From the NCBI GenBank assembly GCA_963722815.1, contig CAVROM010000011.1, positions 310,001 to 374,000 of the forward strand: a stretch of DNA of 64,000 nt, read 5' to 3'. Within the stretch, counting starts at the first letter, position 1. The number at the start of each line of letters is the position of its first letter. The notes below the pieces were generated by a model, which had not been told where the DNA came from, did no database searches, and was given only the letters and a program-made list of their open reading frames with translations. Positions 36,045-44,888 of this stretch are shown piece by piece. Position numbers and translations under genes: made by a program. The stretch comes from DASQFQ01 sp963722815. Lineage in GTDB: Bacteria > Actinomycetota > Thermoleophilia > Solirubrobacterales > Solirubrobacteraceae.

Positions 36045-37110
36045 GACCCGCCTGGTCCATGAGGGCCGCCCGTCGGAGGGGCCGCTGTCGGCGCCGCTCG
36101 AGCTCGCGGCCAACTTCCGCGAGTGGGGTTACGCGCGCGAGGACGGGACCGGCACCTGGCGGGCGCTCGAGTCCGCCGTCGGCGCGCTGGAGGGCGGCGA
36201 GTCGGTGGCCTTCTCCTCCGGCATGGCGGCGATCTCCGCGGTGCTCGAGCCGCTGCCGGTGGGCGCGCGGGTGGTGGGGCCGGCGGTCGGCTACACCGGC
36301 GTGCGCATGCTGCTCGCCGAACGCGCCGCCGCCGGGCGGATCGAGCTCGAGGAGGTCGACGTCACCGACACCGACGCGACGCTCCGCGCCTGCGAGGGCG
36401 CGGCGCTGCTGTGGGCCGAGTCGCCGACCAACCCGCTGATCGGCGTCGCCGAGCTCGACCGCTTGATCGAGGGCGCGCACGCGGCCGGCGCCGAGGTCGT
36501 CATCGACGCGACCTTCTCCACGCCGCTGCTGCTGCGGCCGCTGGAGCTCGGGGCCGACGTCGCCGTCCACAGCGCGACCAAGTTCATCGGCGGCCACTCC
36601 GACCTGATGCTCGGCATCGCGAGCGCCCGCTCAACGGAGCGCGTCGCCGCCCTCCGCCACACGCGCGGGTCGCTGGGCGCGACGCCGGGCAGCCTCGAGG
36701 CGTTCCTGGCGCTCCGCGGCCTGCGCACGCTGGCAGTCCGGCTCGAGCGCGGCCAGGCGTCCGCCGCCGTGCTGGCCGAGCGCCTCGCCGCCCACCCGGC
36801 GGTCAGCGCCGTCCACTACCCCGGCCTCCCGGACGACCCCGGCCACGACCGCGCGGCGCGGCTGATGGACGGCTTCGGCGCGATGCTGGCCTTCGAGGTC
36901 GCCGCCGGCCCCGAGGCCGCCCAGGCGGTCGCCGAGCGCGTCCGCGTGATCGTCCACGCCACGAGCCTCGGAGGCGTCGAGACCCTGATCGAGCGGCGAG
37001 CGCGGTACGAGTACGAGGCCACGCCCGAGGCGCTCCTTCGTGTGAGCGTCGGTGTCGAGCACGTGGAGGATCTGTGGGCGGATCTTTCGGCCGCCCTTGG
37101 CGGCTCGTGA
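36034..37110 (+). CDS. Cys/Met metabolism PLP-dependent enzyme (cystathionine gamma-synthase/lyase family)
   Basis: 358 residues, slightly short for the family. PLP-site motifs: FSSGMAAISAVL, ESPTNPL, VIDATFSTPLLLRPLELGADVAVHSATKFIGGHSD, where the Lys of SATK binds PLP. The C-terminal SLGGVETLIERRARYE fits substrate binding. It could act as gamma-synthase, gamma-lyase or another trans-sulphuration enzyme; the sequence alone does not decide. Start ATG 36034 lies within the Nudix 3' end. Confidence 0.88.
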   Translation: MRPETRLVHEGRPSEGPLSAPLELAANFREWGYAREDGTGTWRALESAVGALEGGESVAFSSGMAAISAVLEPLPVGARVVGPAVGYTGVRMLLAERAAAGRIELEEVDVTDTDATLRACEGAALLWAESPTNPLIGVAELDRLIEGAHAAGAEVVIDATFSTPLLLRPLELGADVAVHSATKFIGGHSDLMLGIASARSTERVAALRHTRGSLGATPGSLEAFLALRGLRTLAVRLERGQASAAVLAERLAAHPAVSAVHYPGLPDDPGHDRAARLMDGFGAMLAFEVAAGPEAAQAVAERVRVIVHATSLGGVETLIERRARYEYEATPEALLRVSVGVEHVEDLWADLSAALGGS

Positions 37111-37139
37111 CGAACGGCTGGCATTGAGGAGAGGGTTCG

Positions 37140-37199
37140 GAGTGCCGCGGCACTCAAGCGGGACGCGTTAGCCCCCCATAGCGTGGTCAAAGCGTCCCG
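37140..37199. terminator. Two palindromes between convergent genes
   Basis: GAGTGCCGCGGCACTC (37140-37155) is a perfect 16-bp palindrome. CGGGACGC (37159-37166) pairs with GCGTCCCG (37192-37199) to form a second, longer-looped hairpin. They lie between the convergent stops at 37110 and 37227 and probably end both transcripts. Confidence 0.45.
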
Positions 37200-37226
37200 A
37201 TCGACCCGTCTGGCGGCGCCCACCAC

Positions 37227-38927
37227 CTAGCGCCCGACCGCGTACCCCTGCATCCCGCGCGGGTTCGCGCCGGACTTCAGCAGCCCGTCGGGCTCCCGCG
37301 CCACCGCGCTCACGCGGCCCAGCGACCAGGGTGGCCGCACGGCGACGTCGTGGCCGCGGCGGCGGAGCTCGTCGATCGCCTCCGAGCGCTCCTCGATCTC
37401 GACCTCGTTGAGGTGGATGTCGCGCGGATAGAACGAGCTCGGCATGTGGTTGGAGTGGAAGTTGGGGGCGTCGATCGCCTCCTGCAGGTTCCGGCCGAGG
37501 TGGAGGTGGCCGAGCAGCGGGTTGAGCTGCCACTGGTCCTGCATGTCGCCGCCGGGCGTGCCGATCGCCATATAGGGCTCGCCGTCGCGGAGCACCAGGG
37601 TCGGCGTCAGCGTCGTGCGCGGGCGCTTGCCCGGCTCGAGCGAGTTGGGCAGGCCCTCGGTGAGCCAGAACATCTGCGCGCGCGTGCCCATGCAGAAGCC
37701 GAGGCCGGGTACGATCGGGGAGCCGTGGAGCCAGCCGCCGCTCGGGGTGGCGGAGACGAGGTTGCCGTCGCGGTCGGCGACGTCGAGGTGGCACGTGTCG
37801 CCCGCCAGGCCGACCGTCGGCTCGGTCACGCCCGCCCCTTCGACCACGGGCGCCTGCGGGGGCATCACCGGCTCGCGACCGTCGGGGGCGCCGGGGCGCA
37901 GCTCGAGCGACGCCCGCTCGCCGACCAGCGCGCGCCGCTCGTCCGCGTAGTCCGCGCTCAGCAGCGCGTCGAGCGGCACGTCGACGAAGTCCGGGTCGCC
38001 GTACCAGGCCTCGCGGTCCGCGAAGGCCAGCTTCGCGCACTCGAGCACGCTGTGCGCGTACTCGCCCGGGCTCATCGCGGCGAGGTCGAAGCCCGCGAGC
38101 AGCGCGAGCTGCTGGAGCATCACCGGGCCCTGGCCCCACGGCCCGGTCTTGCAGATCGTGTGCCCGTGGTAGTCGAGCGTGACCGGCTCCTCGAACGTCG
38201 CCTCCCACTGCGCGAGGTCCGAGCCGGTCAGCAGCCCGTCCTCGGCGGCGAAGAACGAGTCGACGGCGTCGGCCACCCAGCCCTCGTAGAACGCCTCGCG
38301 CGCCGCGTCGATCCGCGCCTCCCGCGACCCGCCCGGCGACTGCGCGAGCCGCTCGTAGGCATCGGCCAGCGGCAGGTTGCGGAACAGCTGCCCCGGCTGC
38401 GGCGCCGGGAGATAGATCTCGGCCGATGCGCTCCACTCAGTGCGCAGTTGGTCTGCAGCCGCCTCGATGGCGGCCGTGATCCCCGGCACCACCGGATACC
38501 CGTCGCGCGCATAGGTGATCGCCGGCGCCATCACGTCCGCGAGCTCCCAGGTGCCGAGCTCGCGCAGCATCAGCAGCCAGGCGTCGAACGCCCCCGGCAC
38601 CACCGCCGCAAGCGGGCCCACCCCCGGGATCAGGTCGAGGCCGCGGGAGGAGAACGCGTCGATCGTTGCCGCGGCGGGCGCCGGCCCCTGGCCGCACAAC
38701 ACCCGCACCTCGTCCTGCGCCTTGGAGTAGAAGACCGCGGGCACGTCGCCGCCCGGCCCGTTCAGATGCGGCTCGACGACCTGCAGCGCGAACCCGGTGG
38801 CGACCGCGGCATCGAACGCGTTGCCGCCGCGCTCGAGCACCGACATCCCGACTCCCGACGCCAGCCAGTGCGTCGACGCGACCATCCCGAACGTCCCTCG
38901 CAGCTCCGGGCGGGTGGTGAAGCTCAT
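37227..38927 (-). CDS. Gamma-glutamyltransferase family protein, cytoplasmic type
   Basis: 566 residues without a signal peptide. MVASTHWLASGVGMSVLERGGNAFDAAVA is the family N terminus, the processing Thr is in AGDTCHLDVADRDGN, and GTPGGDMQDQWQLN replaces the usual GSPGG region. This matches GGT relatives acting inside the cell, for example as acylases or amide hydrolases, more than secreted glutathione enzymes. ATG 38927 overlaps the stop of the ThDP enzyme gene, so it is the third gene of the acdS operon; a role in the same nitrogen-scavenging pathway is inferred. Confidence 0.88.
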   Translation of the reverse strand: MSFTTRPELRGTFGMVASTHWLASGVGMSVLERGGNAFDAAVATGFALQVVEPHLNGPGGDVPAVFYSKAQDEVRVLCGQGPAPAAATIDAFSSRGLDLIPGVGPLAAVVPGAFDAWLLMLRELGTWELADVMAPAITYARDGYPVVPGITAAIEAAADQLRTEWSASAEIYLPAPQPGQLFRNLPLADAYERLAQSPGGSREARIDAAREAFYEGWVADAVDSFFAAEDGLLTGSDLAQWEATFEEPVTLDYHGHTICKTGPWGQGPVMLQQLALLAGFDLAAMSPGEYAHSVLECAKLAFADREAWYGDPDFVDVPLDALLSADYADERRALVGERASLELRPGAPDGREPVMPPQAPVVEGAGVTEPTVGLAGDTCHLDVADRDGNLVSATPSGGWLHGSPIVPGLGFCMGTRAQMFWLTEGLPNSLEPGKRPRTTLTPTLVLRDGEPYMAIGTPGGDMQDQWQLNPLLGHLHLGRNLQEAIDAPNFHSNHMPSSFYPRDIHLNEVEIEERSEAIDELRRRGHDVAVRPPWSLGRVSAVAREPDGLLKSGANPRGMQGYAVGR

Positions 38928-41158
38928 AGGTCCATCAAATCAAGCGCGGCGCCGACCACCGACTCCGCATCGATGGAGTGGTGCTCGTAGAGCTCGGCGA
39001 GGTCGCCCGACTGGCCGAAGCGCTGCACGCCGAGGCAGACGTCGCCGAGGAAGGAGAGCGTGTGCGGGTGGCCGTCGAGCAGCGTGATGACCGGCGCCTC
39101 GTGCGGGAACAGCCGGTCGAGCACGGCCGGGTCGGCGTCGGCGAGCCCGGCGCGGGCCTGGAAGGAGCGGTAGAGCAGGTCGGCGGACGTGATGCAGACG
39201 ACCTCGGCCTCGGCGTCGGCCTCCTTGCGCAGGATGTCCGCCGCCTCGACCGCCTCCGGGACCAGTGCGCCCATCACCGCGATCACCACGCGCGGGTCGT
39301 CGGCCGGGCGCAGCCGGTAGCCGCCGCTCAGCACCTCCTCGCGCGTGCCGCCGGCCAGCGACTGATCCAGCGGCCGCGTCGAGAGCCGGAAGTACGCGGC
39401 CTCGCCGTCCTCGCGGCCGAGCCGCGACAGCGCGTGCAGGAACGCCCACTCGAGGTCCTGCCCGAAGGCCGGCTCCCAGAACGTGCACCCCGGCTGCTCG
39501 ATCCCGATCGAGGGCGTGATCACCGACTGGTGCGCACCGCCCTCGGGGCCGAGCGTGACGCCGCTCGGCGTGCCGACGAGGATCGACTGGCCGCCGGCGT
39601 AGATGCCGAACGACCACGGCTCGAGCGCGCGCGCCACGAACGGGTCGTAGATCGTCCCGACCGGGAGCAGCGGCTGGCCATCGCGCGACCACGTCGCGCC
39701 GAGCTCGCCGAGCAGCCCGACGAGGTTTACCTCCGCGATCCCGAGCTCGATGTGGCGGCCGTGGTCGGTCTCGCGCCAGCGCACGAGCGTGTCGGTGTCG
39801 TCGGCGAACCAGTCGATGCGGTCGCCGGGGTTCCAGATCCCGGCCTTGTTGATCCAGCCGCCGAGGTTGGTCGAGGTGCCGACGTCGGGCGAGACCGTGA
39901 CCACGCGCTCGGCCACCTCGGGCGCCTCGCGCGAGAGGTCGACGAAGAAGCGCCCGAACGCCTGCTGCGTGGAGGCGGTGCCCTTGTGCTCGCGGCCGAG
40001 GTCGTCGGGCACGCGCGGGGACGCGGCGGCCGGGGCGCGCGGCGGCCGCGCGAGCCGGTGCGCCGCGCTCGCGCACAGCTCGGCCTCCGGCGACCCCTCC
40101 TCGAACGTCGCCCACGGGTCCTCCGGGTCGGCGCCCAGCGCCTCCGCCAGTTGCGCGTACTGCTCGCCGTTGAGCAGCGCGGAGTGGTTCGCCGGGTGGC
40201 CCTCGGTCGGCAGCCGCCAGCCCTTGATCGTGTACGCGAACACGACGCTCGGCCGGTCGCGCACCGCGTCGGCCTGGCGGTAGCCGTCGAGCAGCGCGCC
40301 GAGGTCGTGGCCGCCGAGGTCGCGGAACGTGTGCAGCAGCTCGTCGTCCTCGAGCTCGTCGGCGACCACCTCGAGCCGCCGCCGCAGCTCGCCCGCGTCG
40401 GCGCGCAGCAGCCGCTGGTACTCCTCGTTGGGCATCGCGTCGACCCGCGCGCGGAGCGCCTCGTGGGCGGCGAGCTTCGGCCCGTACTTGACCATCACGC
40501 AGTGCCAGCCGGCGGCCTCGAACATCGACGCGAGCCGGCCCGCCGCGATGTCCGGCACCACGCGGTCGAGCGACTGGCGGTTGAGGTCGACGACCCACAG
40601 GACCTCGCCGAGCCGCGCCACCATCGGGTCGGCGATCGCCTCCCAGCACGCGCCCTCGTCGAGCTCGGCGTCGCCGATCAGCGCGATCTGGCGCCCGCCG
40701 ACCGGCACGTCGAAGTGGCCGGCGACGTAGCGGTGCGCCAGGGCACCCCAGATCGGCGCGGTCGCGCCGATGCCGACCGATCCGGTCGAGTAGTCGACCT
40801 GGTCGGGGTCCTTCGCGCGCGAGGGATAGGACTGCAGCCCGCCGAACTGCCGCAGCGTCTCGAGGTAGCGCGGCTCGAGCCGGCCGAGCAGGTAGTTGAT
40901 CGCGTGCAGCACCGGCGACGCGTGCGGCTTGACCGAGACGCGGTCGGGCGCCTCGAGGAACCCGAACCACAGCGCGGTCATCAGCGACACCATCGATGCG
41001 CTCGAGGCCTGGTGGCCGCCGACCTTGACGCCCGAGCGGTTCGGCCGCACGTGGTTGGCGTGGTGGACGATCGCCGCGGCGAGCCACAGCACGCGCTTCT
41101 GGACGCCGTCGAGGACGGCGAGCTCGACCGCGGAGGGCCGCTCGATCTCGAGGCTCAC
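38924..41158 (-). CDS. Homodimeric 2-oxo acid (pyruvate) dehydrogenase E1-like ThDP enzyme
   Basis: 744 residues with the transketolase-superfamily layout. The ThDP/Mg motif is GDAELDEGACWEAI to VVDLNRQSLDRVVPD; GGHQASSASMVSLMTALWFGF precedes it, and the pyrimidine domain has TVSPDVGTSTNLGGWI and HIELGIAEVNLVGLLGELG. It resembles homodimeric AceE but is shorter than the usual 890 or so residues. It starts at a GTG overlapping the acdS stop (GTGA), and its stop overlaps the gamma-glutamyltransferase ATG. ACC deaminase produces 2-oxobutanoate, so this E1 may decarboxylate that acid; E2 and E3 would come from elsewhere. The specific substrate is inference. Confidence 0.85.
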   Translation of the reverse strand: MSLEIERPSAVELAVLDGVQKRVLWLAAAIVHHANHVRPNRSGVKVGGHQASSASMVSLMTALWFGFLEAPDRVSVKPHASPVLHAINYLLGRLEPRYLETLRQFGGLQSYPSRAKDPDQVDYSTGSVGIGATAPIWGALAHRYVAGHFDVPVGGRQIALIGDAELDEGACWEAIADPMVARLGEVLWVVDLNRQSLDRVVPDIAAGRLASMFEAAGWHCVMVKYGPKLAAHEALRARVDAMPNEEYQRLLRADAGELRRRLEVVADELEDDELLHTFRDLGGHDLGALLDGYRQADAVRDRPSVVFAYTIKGWRLPTEGHPANHSALLNGEQYAQLAEALGADPEDPWATFEEGSPEAELCASAAHRLARPPRAPAAASPRVPDDLGREHKGTASTQQAFGRFFVDLSREAPEVAERVVTVSPDVGTSTNLGGWINKAGIWNPGDRIDWFADDTDTLVRWRETDHGRHIELGIAEVNLVGLLGELGATWSRDGQPLLPVGTIYDPFVARALEPWSFGIYAGGQSILVGTPSGVTLGPEGGAHQSVITPSIGIEQPGCTFWEPAFGQDLEWAFLHALSRLGREDGEAAYFRLSTRPLDQSLAGGTREEVLSGGYRLRPADDPRVVIAVMGALVPEAVEAADILRKEADAEAEVVCITSADLLYRSFQARAGLADADPAVLDRLFPHEAPVITLLDGHPHTLSFLGDVCLGVQRFGQSGDLAELYEHHSIDAESVVGAALDLMDL

Positions 41159-42162
41159 GTGACCACTCCCGCGTACGCGCTCAGCGCGGGCTGGCCGCCG
41201 AGGTGCGCGTACAGCACGGTCGAATTGCGCGCGATCTCGCCCCGTCCCACGAGGTCGATCATCCCCGCCATCGACTTCCCTTCGTAGACCGGGTCGGTGA
41301 GCATCCCCTCGAGCCGCGCCGCCGTCCGGATCGCCTCCAGCGTCTGCTCGTCGGGGATTCCGTAGGTGCCCGCGTGGAAGCGCTCGTCGAGGATCAGCTC
41401 GTCGTCGCGGAGCTCGCGCCCGACCTCGATCAGCGCCGCCGTGTTGCGCGCGATCCGCGACACCTGCTCGAGCGTCTCGGCCGGCTTCGCGGACCCGTCG
41501 ATCCCGATCACACGCCGCTCGCGCTCCTGGGCCGCGAAGCCCGCGACCATCCCCGCCTGCGTCGAGCCGGTGACCGCGCACACGATCACGGTGTCGAAGA
41601 AGACCCCGAGCTCCGCCTCCTGTGCCGCCACCTCCTGCGCCCAGCGGGCGAAGCCGAGCCCGCCGAGCTCGTGGTCCGACGCGCCCGCCGGGATCGCGTA
41701 GGGCTTGCCGCCGGCCGCCTCGACGTCCGAGATCGCCCGCTCCCAGCTCTCCTTGAAGCCGATCCCGAACCCCGCCGGGTCGAGCCGCACGTCCGCGCCC
41801 ATCAGCCGGCTGAGCTGGATGTTGCCGACGCGGTCGTAGACGACGTCGGGCCAGTCGACCCAGTGCTCCTGCACGAGCACGCACTTCAACCCGCACCGCG
41901 CCGCGGCGGCCGCGACCTGGCGCGTGTGGTTGGACTGCACGCCGCCGATCGACACGAGCGTGTCGCAGCCCTTCGCCAGCGCGTCTGCGACGAGGTACTC
42001 GAGCTTGCGCGTCTTGTTGCCCCCGAACGCGAGGCCGCTGTTGACGTCGTCGCGCTTGGCCCACAGCTCCGCGCCGCCGAGGTGCGAGGTCAGCCGCTCC
42101 AGCCGGTGCACCGGCGAGGCCCCGAAGGTGAGCGGGGTGCGCTCGAACGCGTCAAGTCTCAT
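41155..42162 (-). CDS. acdS: 1-aminocyclopropane-1-carboxylate deaminase
   Basis: 335 residues of the tryptophan-synthase-beta fold. PLP Lys50 is in FGGNKTRKLEYL, and SIGGVQSNHTRQVAA follows. Tyr293 and Glu294 in DPVYEGKSM and Leu321 in AHLGGQP match the residues that separate true ACC deaminases from D-cysteine desulfhydrases (Tyr294, Glu295, Leu322 in the Pseudomonas enzyme). Reaction: ACC to 2-oxobutanoate plus ammonia, a trait of bacteria living with plants. ATG 42162 is preferred because the family begins MxLxxFER. It is the first gene of the operon. Confidence 0.93.
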   Translation of the reverse strand: MRLDAFERTPLTFGASPVHRLERLTSHLGGAELWAKRDDVNSGLAFGGNKTRKLEYLVADALAKGCDTLVSIGGVQSNHTRQVAAAAARCGLKCVLVQEHWVDWPDVVYDRVGNIQLSRLMGADVRLDPAGFGIGFKESWERAISDVEAAGGKPYAIPAGASDHELGGLGFARWAQEVAAQEAELGVFFDTVIVCAVTGSTQAGMVAGFAAQERERRVIGIDGSAKPAETLEQVSRIARNTAALIEVGRELRDDELILDERFHAGTYGIPDEQTLEAIRTAARLEGMLTDPVYEGKSMAGMIDLVGRGEIARNSTVLYAHLGGQPALSAYAGVVT

Positions 42163-42214
42163 CCCGCGAAAGTTTCCCGCAAGTCCTGCGAGACGCGTGC
42201 GTTCACGGTCGTGC

Positions 42215-42466
42215 ATGCTCTCGACACTGAAGATCCACGAGCGCCGCGGCTCGGATGAGGTCACCCTCGCTCTGCAAGGCGAGCTTGATTTCTGCAGCGG
42301 CGCGGAACTGGGCGTGCTTCACAGGGCGGCCAACTGGGCCGGTGAGGATGGCTGGACCCTCTCCCTCACCGGCCCCCGCCCCCATGTCCGCCGCGTGCTC
42401 GCGCTGACCGGCCTGGTTCAAACCACGCGCGCGCCGCGCAGCTGCGGCAGCACCTGCTCGCCGTAG
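42215..42466 (+). CDS. Short STAS-like protein, possibly truncated
   Basis: 83 residues. VTLALQGELDFCSGAELGVLHRAANWA and TLSLTGPRPHVRRVLALTGL resemble an anti-sigma-factor antagonist (STAS) domain, but the last helix is missing and the tail (TTRAPRSCGSTCSP) looks like read-through. The final 49 bases run antisense to the end of the LLM oxidoreductase gene. It may be a decayed gene or a minimal STAS protein. It is divergent from acdS. Confidence 0.5.
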   Translation: MLSTLKIHERRGSDEVTLALQGELDFCSGAELGVLHRAANWAGEDGWTLSLTGPRPHVRRVLALTGLVQTTRAPRSCGSTCSP

Positions 42467-43413
42467 ACGCGGATGGCGCCGTGCGGGTCGGCGCCCGAGT
42501 TGTTCTGGAGCACGACGATCGTGGCCCCGAGCTGCTCGATCTCGCGGATGCGCTCGACGTGCTCGGCCGGGTCGGAGGCGACGATGAAGCCCTCCTTCAT
42601 GTCCTCGTCGGAGGTCGTCTCCTCGCCGTGCTCATAGACGTTGGCGGGCTTGTGGATGTCCTCGCGGTAGGTGTCGTCGGGCTGCGCGCCCTTCCACACC
42701 CGCACCGCCTCGAGCGCCTGCTCCTCGTCCGGCGCCCAGCTGAACCCCGCGTGCAGGACGATCTCGCCCGGCCGCTTGCCGGCGTCGTCGCACTCGGCGC
42801 GGTAGACCTCGAGCAGCTTCGGCACGCGCTCGGGGTCGGCGAGCGTCCAGAAGCCGTCGCCGCGGCGGGCGGCGACCTTGGCCGCCTCGGGCCCGAAGGC
42901 CGAGATCCAGATCGCCGGGCGCCGCGCGGGCAGCGTGTGGAGCTTGAGGTCCTTGCAGGTGAAGTAGCCGTCCTGGGTGATCGTCTCGCCGCGCCACAGG
43001 CGGTCGATGATGTCCAGCGCCTCCTCCATGCGCTCGACCTGCTGCGGCGGGTCGGGCCACGGGTCGCCCACCGGCACCTCGTTGAGCGCCTCCCCGGAGC
43101 CGATGCCGAGGAACATGCGGCCGGGGAACAGGCGCTCGAGCGTCGCCCACGCCTGCGCGATCAGCCCCGGATGGAAGCGCGCGCCCGGAGGCGTGACCCC
43201 GGTGCCGAGCAGGATCGTCTTCGTCGCCTGCCCGGCGGCGCCGAGCCACGGCCACGTGTGGCCGGACTCGCCGCCCTCCCACCACGGCTGCAGATGGTCG
43301 GAGGAGGAGATGCCGTCGAAGCCGAGCTGCTCGGCCTCGACCGCCTGTGCGAGCAGGTCCTCGGGCGGGAAGTGCTCCTGGGAGGCCTGGAAGAAGTATC
43401 GAGTCGTCGCCAT
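42418..43413 (-). CDS. F420-dependent LLM-class oxidoreductase (Fgd-like, TIGR03557 type)
   Basis: 331 residues with the luciferase-like barrel. SSDHLQPWWEGGESGHTWPWLGA resembles the F420- and substrate-binding start of F420-dependent glucose-6-phosphate dehydrogenase; GTGVTPPGARFHPGLIAQAWATLERLFPGRMFLGIGSGEALNE (in part) and IWISAFGPEAAKVAARRGDGFWT follow. It would use coenzyme F420, a cofactor common in actinobacteria. Exact substrate not determinable. ATG 43413. Confidence 0.88.
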   Translation of the reverse strand: MATTRYFFQASQEHFPPEDLLAQAVEAEQLGFDGISSSDHLQPWWEGGESGHTWPWLGAAGQATKTILLGTGVTPPGARFHPGLIAQAWATLERLFPGRMFLGIGSGEALNEVPVGDPWPDPPQQVERMEEALDIIDRLWRGETITQDGYFTCKDLKLHTLPARRPAIWISAFGPEAAKVAARRGDGFWTLADPERVPKLLEVYRAECDDAGKRPGEIVLHAGFSWAPDEEQALEAVRVWKGAQPDDTYREDIHKPANVYEHGEETTSDEDMKEGFIVASDPAEHVERIREIEQLGATIVVLQNNSGADPHGAIRVYGEQVLPQLRGARVV

Positions 43414-43500
43414 GGCGTCGGACTACCCACCGCCCGATTGGCCGAAGCCGCCAGCCGGGCGGTGCTAGCTTGCGCCCATAGCCACGAGAGGGAGGAATTC

Positions 43501-44871
43501 ATGAGCGACTACGCGGTGGTGAACCCCGCAACCGGCGAGACCGTCAAGGAGTACCCGACGATCTCCGACGACGACCTGCGCGACGCGATCGGCCGCGCCG
43601 ACAAAGCGGTCCGGGAGTGGAGCGCCTCGACGACGGTGGAGGAGCGCTCGCAGCTCGTCCGGCGCGTCGGCGAGATCCACGCCGAGCAGCGCGAGCGGCT
43701 GGCCGAGATCATCGTGCGCGAGATGGGCAAGCCCGTCGAGCAGGCGCTCGCCGAGCTCGACTTCTGCGCCGCGATCTACGAGTACTACGCGGACAACGCG
43801 CCCAAGCTGCTGGCCGACGAGGAGATCGAGCTGCTCGACGGCGACGGCTCGGCCTACATCCGCCGCAGCCCCTACGGCGCCCTGCTCGGGATCATGCCGT
43901 GGAACTTCCCTTACTACCAGGTGGCGCGCTTCGCGGGCCCGAACCTGGCGATCGGCAACACGATCCTGCTCAAGCACGCGCCGCAGTGCCCGGAGTCGGC
44001 CGAGGCGATGCAGGAGATCTACATCGAGGCCGGCTTCCCGGCGGACGCGTACATCAACATCTACGCGACCAACGAGCAGATCGAGTGGGTCATCGCCGAC
44101 CCGCGCGTGCGCGGCGTGTCGCTGACCGGCTCGGAGCGCGCCGGTGCGGCCGTCGCCGAGATCGCCGGGCGCAACCTCAAGAAGATCGTGCTCGAGCTGG
44201 GCGGGTCGGACCCGTTCATCCTGCTGTCGACCGACAACCTCGACGAGGCGGTCGAGAACGCGGTCGCGGCGCGCGTCGACAACACCGGCCAGTCCTGCAA
44301 CGCGGCCAAGCGGTTCATCGTGGTCGACGAGCTCTATGAGCCGTTCTTGGAGAAGTTCACCGACGCGATCACCAAGGTCGAGCCGGGCGACCCGACCAAG
44401 TCGGAGACCGAGATCGGCCCGCTGTCGTCCTCGCTGGCGACCGAGCGGCTCGCGGACCAGCTGAAGCGCGCGCTCGACAAGGGCGCGAAGCTCGTCGCGG
44501 GCGGCGAGCACGAGGGCAACTTCTTCAAGACCACCGTGCTCACCGACATCTCCTCCGACAACCCGGCCCGCCACGAGGAGTTCTTCGGGCCGGTCGCGCA
44601 GGTCTACCGCGTCAAGGACGAGGAGGAGGCGGTCGAACTCGCCAACGACACGCCCTACGGCCTCGGCTCGTACCTGATGACCACCGACGCCGAGCAGGCG
44701 CGCCGCGTCGCCGAGAAGATCGAGGCGGGCATGGTGTTCGTCAACCTGGTCGGCGCCGACGGCGCGGAGTTGCCGTTCGGCGGCGTCAAGCGCTCCGGCT
44801 TCGGCCGCGAGCTGGGCCGCTACGGCATCGACGAGTTCGTCAACAAGAAGCTGATCCGGATCGGGGGCTGA
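43501..44871 (+). CDS. NAD(P)-dependent aldehyde dehydrogenase, succinate-semialdehyde type
   Basis: 456 residues. Catalytic Glu232 (LELGGSDPF) and Cys266 (NTGQSCNAAKR) are present, along with PWNFPYYQV for cofactor binding and the C-terminal PFGGVKRSGFGRELG. The short N terminus and NAAKR context are typical of bacterial succinate-semialdehyde dehydrogenases. ATG 43501 follows GAGGGAGG. It is divergent from the F420 enzyme and followed by a symmetric terminator. Confidence 0.88.
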   Translation: MSDYAVVNPATGETVKEYPTISDDDLRDAIGRADKAVREWSASTTVEERSQLVRRVGEIHAEQRERLAEIIVREMGKPVEQALAELDFCAAIYEYYADNAPKLLADEEIELLDGDGSAYIRRSPYGALLGIMPWNFPYYQVARFAGPNLAIGNTILLKHAPQCPESAEAMQEIYIEAGFPADAYINIYATNEQIEWVIADPRVRGVSLTGSERAGAAVAEIAGRNLKKIVLELGGSDPFILLSTDNLDEAVENAVAARVDNTGQSCNAAKRFIVVDELYEPFLEKFTDAITKVEPGDPTKSETEIGPLSSSLATERLADQLKRALDKGAKLVAGGEHEGNFFKTTVLTDISSDNPARHEEFFGPVAQVYRVKDEEEAVELANDTPYGLGSYLMTTDAEQARRVAEKIEAGMVFVNLVGADGAELPFGGVKRSGFGRELGRYGIDEFVNKKLIRIGG

Positions 44872-44888
44872 GGCCGCGCCTCAGCCCC
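44864..44888. terminator. Bidirectional terminator built from both stop codons
   Basis: GGGGCTGAGGC (44864-44874) and GCCTCAGCCCC (44878-44888) form a perfect 11-bp stem with a CGC loop. Each arm contains the TGA stop of one convergent gene, both reading GGC-TGA. The hairpin is identical from either strand, so it should end transcription both ways. Confidence 0.75.

Noticed and set aside
12171..37139. Shared 20-mer (GGCATTGAGG...GGGTTCG) at 12171-12190 and 37120-37139, 18 of 20 identical, both after gene ends
   Set aside because: In GC-rich sequence about this many chance matches are expected across all intergenic pairs, and the surrounding bases do not align, so a repeat family is not supported.
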